Assembly: GCA_002104905.1 (NCBI GenBank)
Contig: MCFE01000202.1
Coordinates: 62,001-126,000 of the forward strand
DNA length: 64,000 nucleotides
DNA from: Basidiobolus meristosporus CBS 931.73
Taxonomy: Eukaryota; Basidiobolomycota; Basidiobolomycetes; Basidiobolales; Basidiobolaceae
Reading direction: 5' to 3'
This document shows, piece by piece, positions 1-11,750 of this stretch. The position numbers were made by a program, and so were the translations under genes. The notes beneath the pieces were generated by a model, which was not told where the DNA came from, searched no databases, and saw only the letters and a program-made list of their open reading frames with translations. Position 1 is the first letter of the stretch. Every line of letters starts with the position of its first letter.

Positions 1-611
1 TTCTCTTTCTAAGGCACTGGTTTGATGTATGTGCTTTTCTTTTGCAGTTGCTGTAAAAGAAGTTTCTGTTGCCTTCAACAGGTTCTGGGTACCTGCTTTG
101 CTGGCTTTCATCTCTTATTAGCACATTTACTACTTCCTTCTTATTGGGACATGTTTTTCTTAATTCTTCATACAGGGGCCTTCTATATACAGTTCTGGAC
201 TCTTGGGCTAATACCAGGCCATGAAACCTTTCTGTCAGGCAATTCAGGAGGGAAACTATCACATTCTCATCAGTAGCTGATGTTGCAATAGATTTCATCT
301 CATCAACTAACAGAGTGACACTGTCAATGATATTTTTAATTCCTTTTCCTTACACTTGGTTTGTGGCAAAGAACTGAGGCCAATGTGGCTATGAGCACTT
401 TGTTCTTTCTTCTGATACTTAAGGCTTCTTCATTTTTAGGAGGTTATTATCACCACATAGTAAAGCTCTAAAGGCCTCTTTCCTGTGATGGCATCTCCAT
501 CATTACCTTCCACACTTGGTAGTTCAATCCATCAAACTTTTAAAAGGAGGGAATATTCCAGTAGTGGCAGTAGTTGAAATAATAGGGAATGACAGCTTGG
601 GGCTCAAAATC
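1..611 (-). mobile_element. Ty1/copia internal remnant, minus strand
   Basis: This segment lies directly inside the 612-944 LTR and has no intact frame. A degenerate primer-binding site adjoins the LTR (reverse complement around 592-611, core TGAGCCCCAAG), matching the same position of the element at 1111. It shares phrases with the gag-side sequence at 6.9-7.4 kb, for example the 'catctcatcaac' stretch. It contains no CpG. I read it as the decayed 5' internal part of a minus-strand copia element cut by the window edge. Confidence 0.55.
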
Positions 612-944
612 TGTCTGAAGAGTTCTGGAGATACTGGAAGTGGCTGGGAGAATAGGTGTATAGCATGGCTCTCACTTATTGCTTATTGAATGTAAAAGTA
701 ATATTTATACTGTTATATAGACTTGGCATTACAGACACTCTAAATATGTTAAGGAAGGTCTCAAGAACAGGTGTGCAGGCTGTTTGGACCATCCTGGGAA
801 TTTTTGTACTCAGGGTCCCTGATGTCTTTGATAATATTCCAAGTCCCAATAACAAACTTGGTTGGTCTTCTCTAAGATTTGTATGTAATGATTGAAGTGG
901 CCAAGTTAGGCAAATATATAGGTGGAATAACCATTTTTACAACA
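612..944 (-). repeat. copia-family LTR (minus orientation)
   Basis: Read on the minus strand it begins TGTTGTAAAAATGG, which matches the start of the LTRs at 4851 and 36250. Internal phrases such as 'gacatcaggga' and the 'TTGAATGTAAAAGTA' region are shared with the other copies. Length (333 bp) fits the family (about 330-348 bp). It is clearly diverged. Confidence 0.7.
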
Positions 945-1110
945 TATTGCAGCTGCCACTATATCAGTGCTATACTTCATTTTGCTTGGTGTACTGAACA
1001 ATGAACCTTGCTTCACCCTTTAGGAGTCTCAAACAGAGTAGATGTGTGGCAAGAAAGGAAATATGAGCCAAGTTGCAGGTAAAGCCCTATCCTATATGCA
1101 TCACAAGTAT

Positions 1111-1456
1111 TATTATAAGCTCTGTGATTCTACCTATGTACTAACCTAACTTAGTCACTTGTACTATTTCCAACAAATCTTAGTGAGCACTGACTAAATT
1201 TCTTGCTAGGGTTTACTTAGAAAATTTCACCCAAACATCAGGTACCCAGAATAAGGAAGTTCTAAAAGTTGCCCAAATAGCCCCAAACCTTGCACACATG
1301 TTGTTGGGACCTTCCTAAGAATACTTTACATGGTTTTAATGCCAAGTCTATGTAAAAGTATAAGCACTATGTGTATGCACAATATATCATTAAGTGAAAA
1401 CCACATAATTTATTGTTCTCCCAATCACTTCTAATATCACCAAGACTCTTACAACA
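1111..1456 (+). repeat. 5' LTR of copia element
   Basis: Aligned with the 3' LTR at 4851-5196 (same length). Both end in TTACAACA, and both carry 'catcaggtacccagaat' and the 'tcattaagtgaaaac' / 'tcattgagtgaaaac' block. The first bases have decayed (TATTATAAGC instead of TGTTGTAAAAG). Confidence 0.8.
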
Positions 1457-1468
1457 GGTTATGAGCCC
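1457..1468 (+). other. copia primer-binding site (half-tRNA type)
   Basis: GGTTATGAGCCC abuts the 5' LTR with no gap. It is the complement of an initiator-tRNA-Met anticodon stem-loop (GGGCTCATAACC). Drosophila copia is known to prime from an internal fragment of initiator tRNA-Met, so the same half-tRNA mechanism is inferred here. Confidence 0.65.
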
Positions 1469-1563
1469 CAAGATTCCACTCTCTGTAACATGTACTACTG
1501 CTATTACTGGAATTTTTTCCTGCTGCTGAAAAGTTGGATGGATCTAACTATTAAGTTTACAAA

Positions 1564-1869
1564 ATGAGGATGAAGAAGCTGATACAAGAAAAAGACCTTT
1601 GGGATATTGTCATGGGAGAAGAATGTCCACCTAAAAACTTAGGAGAGGAAGCCTTTGGGTACCACAATAAAGAGCTATGTGCCTTTATCTGCATTTGCCT
1701 TAATATTGGAGACAAATTGATAATTCAATGCTCAAGAGCAAAAGCAGCAAAGAATACGTGGAAGACATTAGAAGACTCATACCAGTCATTTTCAGCTGAT
1801 CAGAAAATATATCTTAGACAAAAATCTCTTATTACAAAGGTGCTGCTTGGTGAAGAACTGAAAATCTAG
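1564..1869 (+). pseudogene. copia Gag fragment
   Basis: A 101-codon open stretch resembles the N-terminal half of copia Gag (UBN2-type): a WDIV-like motif, then 'AFGYHNKELCAF', then an amphipathic helical part ending near an amber stop. Related but more broken sequence on the minus strand at 6.9-7.35 kb encodes the same module. The frame stops early and downstream gag (zinc knuckle) is scrambled. Confidence 0.65.
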
Positions 1870-3399
1870 TTAATAGAGTTACCTTGTGAGTTAATGAGAC
1901 GCAATCTGTGGGCATATTTACTAATGCAAATGTGCTAGTTACCATTCTGAATAGCCTGACAGATGTGTCTCAGGGTCTTGTATCAGCCCTGGAGTCAAGA
2001 ACTGAAGATTCAACCTTATACTATATGAAAGGAGTACTCCAGGATGAAAATTAAGAAATAAAAGTTCCAATATTGCTTTGGGTATCAGAGATCAGAAATT
2101 AGACAAGTTAACTTATATATCTTCATATATGCATGCAAATATAAGTAGTTCAATCAAAGAAACACCAATACTTTGACATAGGAGATTTGGATGCATCAAT
2201 TCTGATTATTTGAGCAAAATGGTCAGAGATTGGCTAATTTCTGGAGTAAAAGCTGATCCTCTGGCTATTTTGAAGCACTGTGAAGCCTGCATACATGGGA
2301 AACAAACCACACAACTGTTCAAGAGCTTGGGGTTAATCAAAACTAAGTAAAAATTAAATCTAATTCCCACAGTTCTGTGTGGACCTATGCAAAGTTTATC
2401 CATAGGGGGATGAAGTAAACAATCACTCTTATTGATAATTATACCAGATATACATTGGTGTACTTCATGGAAAGAACGGTAGAGGCTCTCTCTAAGCTCA
2501 GGGAGCTTAAAGCCACAGTGGCAAGAGAAACAGGTGAGAATTCAAGAAACTATGTTTAGGCCATGGTTGTGCATAACACTCAAAATTCTTTGTCCATTTA
2601 TGCAAATTCATGAAATAAAGCAAGAAACTACTGTACCATGCTCCCCACAGCCAAATGAAGTAGCAGAATGCGCAAACAGATCAGAATTTGACATGGCAAG
2701 CTCTATGACCTATGATCAAAGCTTTTTCAATAATTTTTGCACAGAATCAGTTGGCACAGATGTATGTCTTAAGAGCTGGAGTCAGAGCAGAATGCTTTAT
2801 GATCTTACTCCATCTGAACTATTGTTTGGACTCAGGGCAGGTGCAGAACATCTAAGAGTACTTGGGAATACAGCATAAGCTAGGAAACTGCCCAGAAACT
2901 AGTAAAAAGTATAGCCAAAAAGTGCAAAATGCACATCTTTGGGCTGGTGCAATAAGAGTAATTCATACAGACTCTACAATACCAAAGCAAAGATGCTGCT
3001 CAAGTAAAGGGATGTGTTGTTTGATGAAAAATCAAACTTTATACAAAAATGACATCAGATGATGACAAAAACCTGATCTTAAGTTCACCAATGGTTAGGA
3101 CTGAATCAGGGCAGAGCAATGCAAATATTTTGCTCCAGAGTACTCTACTACCATGGTTTAGCCTGAACCAGTGTCTAAGAATATTTCAGAAGTCATTTTT
3201 CCAGTATTACATGCCTGGGGATCCAACCATACCAGAAATAGCCCATATACAATATTAATAAGGGTACAAACTTAGCTTAGACCTATTTGGTTTATATTGA
3301 TGAGCCCCAAGCTGTAAAAGAGGTCCTAAATAACCCACAGACAAAGCTCTGGAGATCTGCAATGACTAGGCAGTATTAGGCCCTGATGAAAATCATACT

Positions 3400-4800
3400 T
3401 GGGACTGTGTCAAATTACCAAACAACCAAAAATCAATTGGATGCAGATGGGTTTTCAAGATAAAATATAAAGCCAATGGTACAATGGAAAGATGTGAAGC
3501 AAGACTTGTGGCCAAAGAGTACTCTCAAATAAATGGACTTGGCTATACTGAGACCTTGGCATCAGGAGCCAAGTTTAATTCCTTTAAAATAAAACTGACT
3601 GTTGCAGCCAAATATAAGTTCTTTTTACAACAAATGGATGTAAACACTCTATGTTTGTATGGTAAACTTGAATAGAATATGTACATTGACCAACTTGATG
3701 GGTTCATTTACCAAGATAGCCTCTATTTGGTCTGCAGGGTTAAAATATCTATATAGTCTCAAACAATTACCAAGAGCCTGAAATTGCACAATAGATTCTT
3801 ATTTGGAATCCTGAAGTTTCCAAAGGAGTATGGCAGACTGTAGAGTTGGCTATAAGCTAAGTATAGCAAATCCAGCTCTATATGTGGATGATCTTATTGT
3901 AGCCACCAATAACCTAGAAACACTGGATGAGACTGAATTCAACCTATCTAAGGGGTTCAAGATGTCTGATCTGGTGGAACACAGTTGCTACATAGGTATA
4001 AGGTTTCCTACAGACAAAGGTACCCAGATTATCACCCTAAGTCAATCCAGGTATACTCAGGATATACTATAGAAATACCAAATGGAGAACTGTAAACCAG
4101 CAACTGCCATAAGGGAGGCAAACTTTAACTTGGTCAAAACTCAACCAAATCAACAAGGCTTGGTGCCATCTGAAGGCCCAGAGTTTCCTCTCCAATCTAT
4201 GGTCAGCAGTCTGATGATTTCATGCTTTGAGCACATCCAGATATCTCATATTAAGTGGGGGTTGTCAGGCAGCATAATCAGAGCAATGGATACAATTATT
4301 TTACAGTAGTTAAGCGGATATTTAGATACCTAGAGGGAATTGCTAATATATGCTTAAAGTACACCTATATAGATTCAGCACAGAATCTTGTGAGCTACTC
4401 TGATGCTGATTGGGGACACAATTTAGAAGACAGAAGATGCCCCACAGGACACACCTTACTTTACTCTACAGGAGCATTTTCATGGAATTCAAGAAAGGAG
4501 CCAACTGTGGCACTGTCCAGCCCAGAGGCAAAATATATGGCAGCCTGTGAGGCTACAAATAAAGCAATGTGGCTAAAAAAGCTTTTAGCAACTTAGACCT
4601 ATGTCAAAAAATTCCTATTGCTTTATTTTCAGATAATCAAGGATGTAAACAATTAAGTAGAGATCTAACTGTTCATGCTAGAGCTAACCACAACAATAGT
4701 TGACATCATATCATACTTGAAGCTATAGAGGCTAACATAGTATACATAGTTTACTGTCCTACAGATGAAATGATTGCAGACATATTTACTGAGCCATAAG
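3400..4800 (+). pseudogene. copia Pol remnant: reverse transcriptase and RNase H
   Basis: Pieces in three frames. 3484-3675 shows the RT start (RLVAKEYSQ, then QQMDVNTLCLYGKLE). 3830-4072 carries the catalytic YVDDLIVA motif. 4255-4596 carries RNase H with YSDADWG and a following LSSPEAKYMA. The tail to about 4798 still reads as the end of Pol (DNQGCKQLS, then MIADIFTEP). Stops and shifts occur throughout, so it is not functional. Confidence 0.85.
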
Positions 4801-4850
4801 CTAGAGACAAACTTGTATATCTTAGGTCACAATTTGGACTAGTCAGTATA

Positions 4851-5196
4851 TGTTGTAAAAGTTGGTAATACCACCTAAATACTGACCTAACTTTGCTACT
4901 GAGATCATTACCTACAAGTCTAAGAGAATACTGACCAAATTCCTTGTTGGGATCTACTTAAATATTTTTATCAAGACATCAGGTACCCAGAATATGAAAA
5001 CTCTTAAAGCTGCTCAAAGAGTGCAAGGCTTTGAACACATGCTCTTAGAACCCTCCTAAGCATATTGATGTGCTTGTTATGCCAAGATCATGTAAAGGTA
5101 AAAATACTACTTTACATTCAATAAATCATTGAGTGAAAACAATACAATCAACCTGTTCTCCAAATCATTTCCAGTATCTCTAAGATTCTTACAACA
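4851..5196 (+). repeat. 3' LTR of copia element
   Basis: Begins TGTTGTAAAAG and ends CTTACAACA. It is directly repeated with 1111-1456 and inverted relative to 34867-35214 and 35919-36250. Confidence 0.85.
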
Positions 5197-6900
5197 GCAA
5201 GGAGACTCCTATGCCTTTGGCATTATGAATTCAAGTACCCCCAATGCATAGTAATCCGTTGAGCAAGGCAACACTGGGTTGGATGCAACAAGCAGCTAAT
5301 CTTCAATAGGATAACTTTGCCAAAGTATGCTGGGTATATCTTGGGTGCAAGTCAATTCTTACACCTTTCAATATGGATTTAAAACAAAAGAAACCAGGCT
5401 GCAACTATCAGTGGGACTAGAATTTGGCAGGGAGAAGGAATATATTGGTCAAGTAGTGTAGAGTATTTTGCTATGGTTGCAAGATGTATATGTTGCCAGC
5501 AACACTAGACATATGGTAACTTTGCAAGCATCACATTGAGGAGTTCTAAAGTTGAGGTGATAGATGTTTGTCAATTGCCTCAGGTGTATGCATATGCAGA
5601 GGCTAGTAAGCAGGAGGCCACAGTTCTTTTTGACTCAAAATATGTGTATGAAATATCTGTGGTTGTAGTGGGTAAGCAAATAAAGAGCCATGATTCTGCA
5701 GTAGAATATAGGAATGGCACAAGGGGAGGTAGAGAAGTGAAACACCATTTGGTACAGTGGTATGGTAGCATTGTACAGGACTGGCTCTAGGCCATTATAC
5801 TGCCATGATGATGCCACAAGAGATCTGCACAAAGGTTGCTAAGTCACTGTTAAACCTTCTACTATATAAGGCAACCGCATTCATTGGCCAGTTAGGTCAG
5901 CACAAATACTTGCAGACCACATTAGGACCACTGTAATGGCATGCAAACCTTGCCAAAACACTGTCACATTCATCACAATATTTGGCAGTAAAAACAGCAA
6001 AATATTGTCTCAGTCAAACCATTGGATCACAAGAAGGGTCAAGAATATCAAGCTGCAGGCATTAGGGCAGCCTCATTGCAAAATCCTTGTGGTTGATGTG
6101 GAGTGGATCCACTTGTGGGAACAGATTCTTTCTGTAGGGAAAGCCACAGGGCTCCTGCCAAAGATATGCACAAAGAATGTCAAGGCTAAGACACATGGTG
6201 AGTGATGGGTCTTAGTAGAGTTACTTGTTAGGTATGTGGTATGGATCAATGTTGGCATTGTGTATGGGGACTTATGTACATCCATCCAGTTTACAATCAA
6301 GTAACACCCAAAGATTCATCAGAAACTAACCAGTTTGAATGCATCAAAAGTAAGAGCACCAGTTGAGTGCATAAGTAAGAGGTGCAAAAAAAGGCAATGC
6401 AAATTAATGTACACACATTCAGAAGACAATTGTGTGGCTGGTATCAGAAAGTGAGAGAAATGGCAGGGAACCAATCAGAAGCAACTTGAGGACTGTTGTG
6501 ATGAAACATTGTGGCCAAGTTTTTTGCAAAATCTGAAGTGCAATTTTTTCCCAACAGTTTTTGCATGGTGTCCTAATGGTGTCATTAACTATTGGTCATG
6601 GGATTTGAATTTTGTGATGGTCTTTTGACAGGGTTATCAGACTGATTTTTCATAAAGTGTTTCAGCAAGCATCTCCTGGTTGCAGTATTACCAAATAGTC
6701 CATGCAATCCCATCCCCCTCAGGTATCTGTTAATCTGATAAGCCTAGGCTTGAACAAGCAGTTTACCTTGTACCCTGGCTTGCCTTGTTAGACCAGACTT
6801 TGCTCCTTTCCTGATGAGCCCTTGCCTTACCCCCTGCCCTGTGACTATTCACCACACCTTTCATATAGGTGACTTAACACAAGGTCTGTTGCACTGGGCT
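5197..6900. other. unassigned AT-rich, CpG-poor stretch
   Basis: No frame longer than about 90 codons and no recognised domain. Composition is like the flanking copia debris (AT-rich, very few CpG). It is probably decayed retroelement sequence, but I could not name the family. Confidence 0.4.
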
Positions 6901-6909
6901 TTAGAGGTA

Positions 6910-7735
6910 ATAGAGAGTCCTGTAACTTGTCTGCCAGACTACTTATGAGAATAACCATCTGGGCTTTCTCAGTGGTTTGCACTCCAGTTGATTCCATCTC
7001 ATCAACCAACAGGATCATTCAGTTGATTGGGCTTCTCATTTTGTCTCCTTGCAGCATTGTTGTGGCCCAGAGTTTTTGTCAAGGTTGGGATCTTTTGGTG
7101 GCTGAACATGACTGCTAGATGTCTTTCAGCACCTTTTAGGAGGTCTTTGCCATTCCTGCTCTTAAGCCATGGTAAACAGTTTGTGTCTGATGTCAAGGCT
7201 AAGGCAGTTGAAGACATTAGGCTCTTTATTCTGGTGTTTTAAAGCTGCTTTGCCTACATCTTCAGAAGGACATTCCTCCCCCCCCCCCCTACAACAACAT
7301 ATCAAGGGCCTCTTCATTCTAGCATTTGAGACTTGGTAGGTCAACCAATCAACTTTTCAGACAAAGGAGAAATTCTGGCAGGTGGCAGTGTTGGGTGTGC
7401 TGGAGAGTGGTGACTTAGACCCATAGACTGTTGGAAGAGTCTTGGAGGAACTAATAGTGATTGGAAGCACAAGTAGATTCCCTGAATTTCACTTGAGAAC
7501 TGGCTATATGGAAAAGTGAGATTCACACTTTTTGATGGTCTTGGATGCATATCATAAACATGGTTTCTCTGGAGCTGGAAATGGCAGGTTGGTATCTTCA
7601 GGTGTACCCAAACTCTTGAGCATTGGATCCACCAATGTCTTTGATTCAAAGGCAGATGAGGCCAAAAGGCCATTGTTCCTTCTTCAGGTCTGCCCAGCCT
7701 GCGGGAGAGCACGGTTGGGGGACCAGTGATTCTGG
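6910..7735 (-). mobile_element. copia remnant, minus strand (gag and LTR edge)
   Basis: On the minus strand, 7344 down to about 6920 reads in broken frames as the copia Gag module (EECPSEDVGKAALKHQNKE, compare EECPPKNLGEEAFGYHNKE at 1.6 kb). From 7429 an LTR edge follows (TGTTGGAAGAGTCTTGG), preceded by a decayed primer-binding site. The right LTR end is lost in the switch to GC-rich DNA near 7735. A C9 homopolymer sits at 7279-7288. Confidence 0.55.
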
Positions 7736-7739
7736 TGGT

Positions 7740-9340
7740 TGCTCTCCTCAGGGAGATTTTGGGATCCGCTCATGGTAGACATCCGGCATGAGTTCCAACC
7801 ATGGTGTGATGTGTTCGATGGCCTCCAAAGCGTGACCTTCGCACTTCCAGAATCGACAGATCAGCGTGTGCTTGACTTGGAAGCAAGCCGTGGAGCCGAC
7901 TCGACTTCCACATGCGTCGTGACTTGGTGCGGGGCCCGATCGGTGGCATCCCTAACATCGACCATGGTGGGGATCGAGGGGATTCGGTAGGACCTGGAAT
8001 GGAAGCGACCCAAATCTTCGGTGGTGTCCGAGTGGTCCCGGATTCCCCTCCCCCACCCCTATGTTCCACCGGATCTGCCGACTGAATCTTCCAGAATGTT
8101 TCCAACAGGGCTCCCGTTTGAGAGCGGGAGGGGACAAGCCAATCTGGTGTAAAGGGTGATACAAGCCAGGCTTGGGAAGGGGCGGATGGGGGAGGGGGAT
8201 GGTTTCAGGGAAAGCTTTGGCTCTGTCGCATGCAACTCCCTCCTGGCCACTTGTATGGGTGATGCTTGGGCCGTGGTTCGTTGCGCAAACGACCACCGGC
8301 GCTCGTCCATGTGGCCACTGCGGAACCTTCTGGTGGTGACGCAGGAGCCACGGTGCATTCTGCCAAGCATTGCGACTGGAGGGGGGATCACCCAGCGGCA
8401 GCCTGTGGACCCCGTTCCCACCAAGTGTTAGGGGTCAGCTTAGCTTGCACTCCTCGCCTCGTAGTTGGTGGCTAATGGCTGAGGAGGCATTACGAACTTA
8501 CACGGTGTTAACAGCAACCGAATGATGGCTGTATGGGGCTCGGATCCCGGGCGTTGATGCTCGATTGACATGAGTGGTCACGGCCAAATCCACCCAGATG
8601 GCCGAGGTCCCAGGTTGGCCCCCGGCGGATTTTCTACTCCGATTTCCAGAAGCCCGATGACGCAGGTGGTCTGGATGCACCTCACCCAGCCCCCCCCCCT
8701 GCCGTCCCTTAAGATGGTCAATGGAGGATCGGTGGGAACCTACCCAACAGTGGTTCCAGTCGGGGAAACTTGAGCGTGACCACTCCCCTTGCTTATTACC
8801 AACGGGCACTGACCGGCGGAGATTGGCTGGTCGTGAGTTCCATGCACATCCAGTGATATGTAGGCGGGATGCAGGGGGGAGGTGCATGCATGAAACGCGC
8901 GGTCACAACAAACCATGGACCCGGATCCAGCCTAGGTGTGGCGAAGGTTCCAGAGAGAAGCGAGGTTTATTGAACGCGATGCATGTGCAGTGCTTAAGAA
9001 TAGTGGGTCTCTACTAAGGAAAAGGAAAGCGACCTGGGCCGGGGCACTGAAAGAGAAGGGAACGGAAGGGAAGAGGGGGGCGGAGGTGGAGGTGAAGGTG
9101 AAGGTGAAGATGGGATGATGATAGGAGAGGGGGATGCGGCACTGGGTGGTTAGGAATCATTGGAAGAAGTTTCACGAAAGAATTGACTGCTGACTGATTT
9201 TGGCCCACATAGTCACGGAGTATATCTACAATTTACGAGTACACACCACCCGGGGGGGGGGTTAATATGCTGGGTTCTAAGCAACCTACTGAAGCCATGG
9301 GGAGGGGGGGGGACAGGGAAATCCAGGTTGGAAGTATTCA
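7740..9340. other. GC-rich block without a recognisable gene
   Basis: Composition changes sharply at about 7.74 kb from CpG-free AT-rich to CpG-rich. Several open frames of 60-130 codons overlap on both strands, which is expected from GC content alone. None shows a known motif, and C or G homopolymers (8691-8699, 9251-9260, 9305-9311) interrupt it. A GGAGGTGAAGGT-like purine repeat lies at about 9083-9110. It could be a decayed gene or 3' flank of the CASTOR-like gene. Confidence 0.4.
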
Positions 9341-9404
9341 GGGTGCGGATTGCGTATGGGGCCTACACATCCCCATTTGCCGGTCACGTTGGGAATTGGT
9401 GGGC

Positions 9405-11106
9405 TCAAGCGACTAGGTGGGATTCGTAACGAAACTTCCCTAGCTCCTGCTCAGTGGGTGTTACCGGAGGGGTGTCGAGGGCTTCCAGGATTTGCTGGGC
9501 GATGGGCAGGTGGTCCTCCTCAACCTAAAGCGATTGTTACTAGGGGACATTGGGAGAGCTGACTCGAGGCCGTCCACTTACCAGCACATTGGCGCATTGG
9601 GTGGTACTTAGGTAGATGAGATTGATACCAGCATCGCTGAGGGGGTTGGACATGGAGTGGACGATTCCGTACCGGTCGCATACTAAAACATTCGTTAGTA
9701 CCGGATGCACTTGGCAAGGCCGAGAGCCGAGTAAACCAACCCTCACCGAAAATTGAAAGGTCGATCTGAATCAACCTCATGGGCAGTCTGGTCAGGCTCA
9801 TGTTGATCATGTAATGTTCGAACTGGGCCAAAACGCTTTCCTCCACGATCAGGGAGATCCCATCCTCGGTAGCAGTGAAGGACACGAATCGAGACTTGGT
9901 GCTTCTGTGGAGCAGGGTGGCGGTTAGTATCGGAAATGCGGTGGTGGGAACCGTCGGGATTACCTGAAGTCCTCCTCAAGCTCGGGGTAGAGTAGAATGC
10001 GGATCAACGTCATGGCCCAATTATCTCGGTACTCCTTGTCCAATCCGACCAGTCGAAGCTTGTGCTTCGTGACGATCTTGGTACATTGTCGACGAACCTG
10101 GACGATGATATCTTGCTCAAGCAAGTTGCCGTTGCCAAGGTTTTCCATCGACTCCAGGCTGGTGGGCGGTTGCTCCAAATTGAAGCTCCCTGCGGGGATC
10201 TCCATAGGGAATGGGGACTCGGGAGGGGTGGCTAGCTCCACTGTGTCAAGATCGATGAAGTCGAACCCGCAGGCTTGCAAAGTCTCTACGGCGAACGGGA
10301 TCCGTTTTTCCTTGATCTGCGAAATGAAAAGTTCCGTGAGTACTCTACCCCCACCGAGACCAACCGGTTCCTAGCCCACTTACAAGGAAATAATCGGTTT
10401 GATAGGTCGACAAATAGAATATACTGATTCCAGCTCTAGCGAGGGGGCCTGTGAGTTCGTTGATTCGTCGCGAATTGAGCTCTAGAAATACGGTCAGCGA
10501 AAGGGTTGATGGGGTTCGGGAAAACAAGCGCATACCCATTCCGTAAGCGTTATCAATCTCTAGTACCCGAAATATGTCTTCGCAGATCTTTATCCCGGGA
10601 GTGGACTTCAACGCCGGGGATTGCAAGAAGTCCTTCTCCACGGAAACGACGTCGGCGATGATGGAGATCTCGGAGACATTCTCGGTGTAACTGAAAAAGC
10701 TGTCCCGTCTACGGTGGGAACAGGTCGGTCGAGAGAAAAGTGGCGAGGCGAGAGGCAACGAAGAGGTGAAAGGTGAGTCGGAGGAGCAGTAAGCACAGGT
10801 TTCAACGAGCGGGTGGTGTAGATAAAAAAAGAAAAATGGTTAACAATTGGCCCGCAAATAGTACGTTCACTGATAAACCGAGTTCCAAAACAAGCACTGA
10901 TCAAACAACCCCGTGGTCAGGAAAGGTTAACTCCACTGAACCCACCAAAACTACGAAAACAAAACGGGGGAAATAGTCGAAGCTGAATGGTGTATTAACC
11001 TTGAGGGGAAGAAGGTGTTTTTCACGATGGCGTGTGTCCACAGTGGCCGGGAACTGATAGGGAAGCTGAGAATGCGCACACGCGCGGGAAGAATGGAAAT
11101 GTTCAT
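9405..11106 (-). CDS. CASTOR/GATS-like ACT-domain protein (arginine sensor family)
   Basis: Seven exons on the minus strand: 11106-11000, 10708-10536, 10481-10384, 10316-9964, 9904-9747, 9682-9582, 9524-9405. They give 369 residues with phase kept at every junction. Family: CASTOR1 of animals binds arginine and relieves inhibition of GATOR2 upstream of TORC1. Visible here: an N-terminal segment starting MNISILPARVRILSF, then RRDSFFSYTEN, then two ACT-type half-sites, ISIFYLSTYQTDYFL (about 112-126) followed by an IKEKRIPF strand, and INLIYLSTTQCANVL (about 316-330) followed by VEEDHLPI. Both copies have the 'strand-YLSTxQ' core typical of CASTOR ACT domains. Introns are 54-67 bp except the first (291 bp). 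The intron at 9683-9746 has a perfect TACTAAC. Divergent from the Gemin2 gene. Arginine binding itself is inference. Confidence 0.82.
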
Positions 11107-11750
11107 GGGCTCAACGATAGTATATTTAAAGCACTCTGCTAGCACGCAATCGAAGGGAGGTGGGCAGGGGGAAGGTCGAGGTGTGTATAGGAATATTCAC
11201 AAGTGGCACGTACGAACGCCACAGAGAAAAATAGAGAAATCCAGGTTGCGACACTTGGGAGGAGCTGGGTAAAATTTATAAAATCGGAAAAAGGAGAATC
11301 AGAAACATGCCTCATCGAAGGGGGTTGATTGAATCCCATACATCATCCACTGAGCATTCACACATCCTTATTTACTTCAATTCCACAAATACCCCATTCG
11401 CACTCGCTCTTGCACTTAAGCTTCTGTCATTAGCTATCTTTGTGCTGCCATCGGTGCAATAGCGTATCGGAGTTTGGACTGGGTTTGGGTGAAACAACAT
11501 TCATTGAAACATTCACGTAGATCAGTCATCATGACCCATTGTTAGTAATCCGATTCAGGAATTGGTTATCTCCGAAGTCTTCCGCAAGATATGTGACTGC
11601 AGCCATACTTCGTATCTGTCGCTTCAGACATATTCTAGAATGAGGGGCTCACCATTCCTGGCCGTCTATTCTGGAATACATCCACAGCGTATCACATCCA
11701 ACCCGAACATATCAATTGCAACATGCAAATAGCTTCGTTGAGTGGATTTC
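11107..11750. promoter_or_regulatory. divergent intergenic region, CASTOR-like / Gemin2
   Basis: A 644-bp spacer between two divergent start codons. A TATTTAAA-like sequence near 11122-11130 lies close to the CASTOR-like start. No other motif is clear. Confidence 0.4.

Larger units (their letters stand above)
1111..5196 (+). mobile_element. Ty1/copia LTR retrotransposon, degenerate
   Basis: Two direct 346-bp LTRs (1111-1456 and 4851-5196) bracket a primer-binding site and remnants of gag, reverse transcriptase and RNase H in the Ty1/copia order (RNase H after RT, on the plus strand). The LTRs differ at many positions and the coding sequence has many stops, so the copy is old and inactive. 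No clear target-site duplication is visible. CpG is almost absent. Confidence 0.85.

Noticed and set aside
5536..6205. Short frames at 5.5-6.2 kb as a gene
   Set aside because: Conflicting frames on both strands, no motif, CpG-depleted repeat composition.
7739..9118. Several 60-130 codon frames in the GC-rich block
   Set aside because: They overlap on both strands as expected from GC-rich random sequence; no signal, domain or splice pattern.
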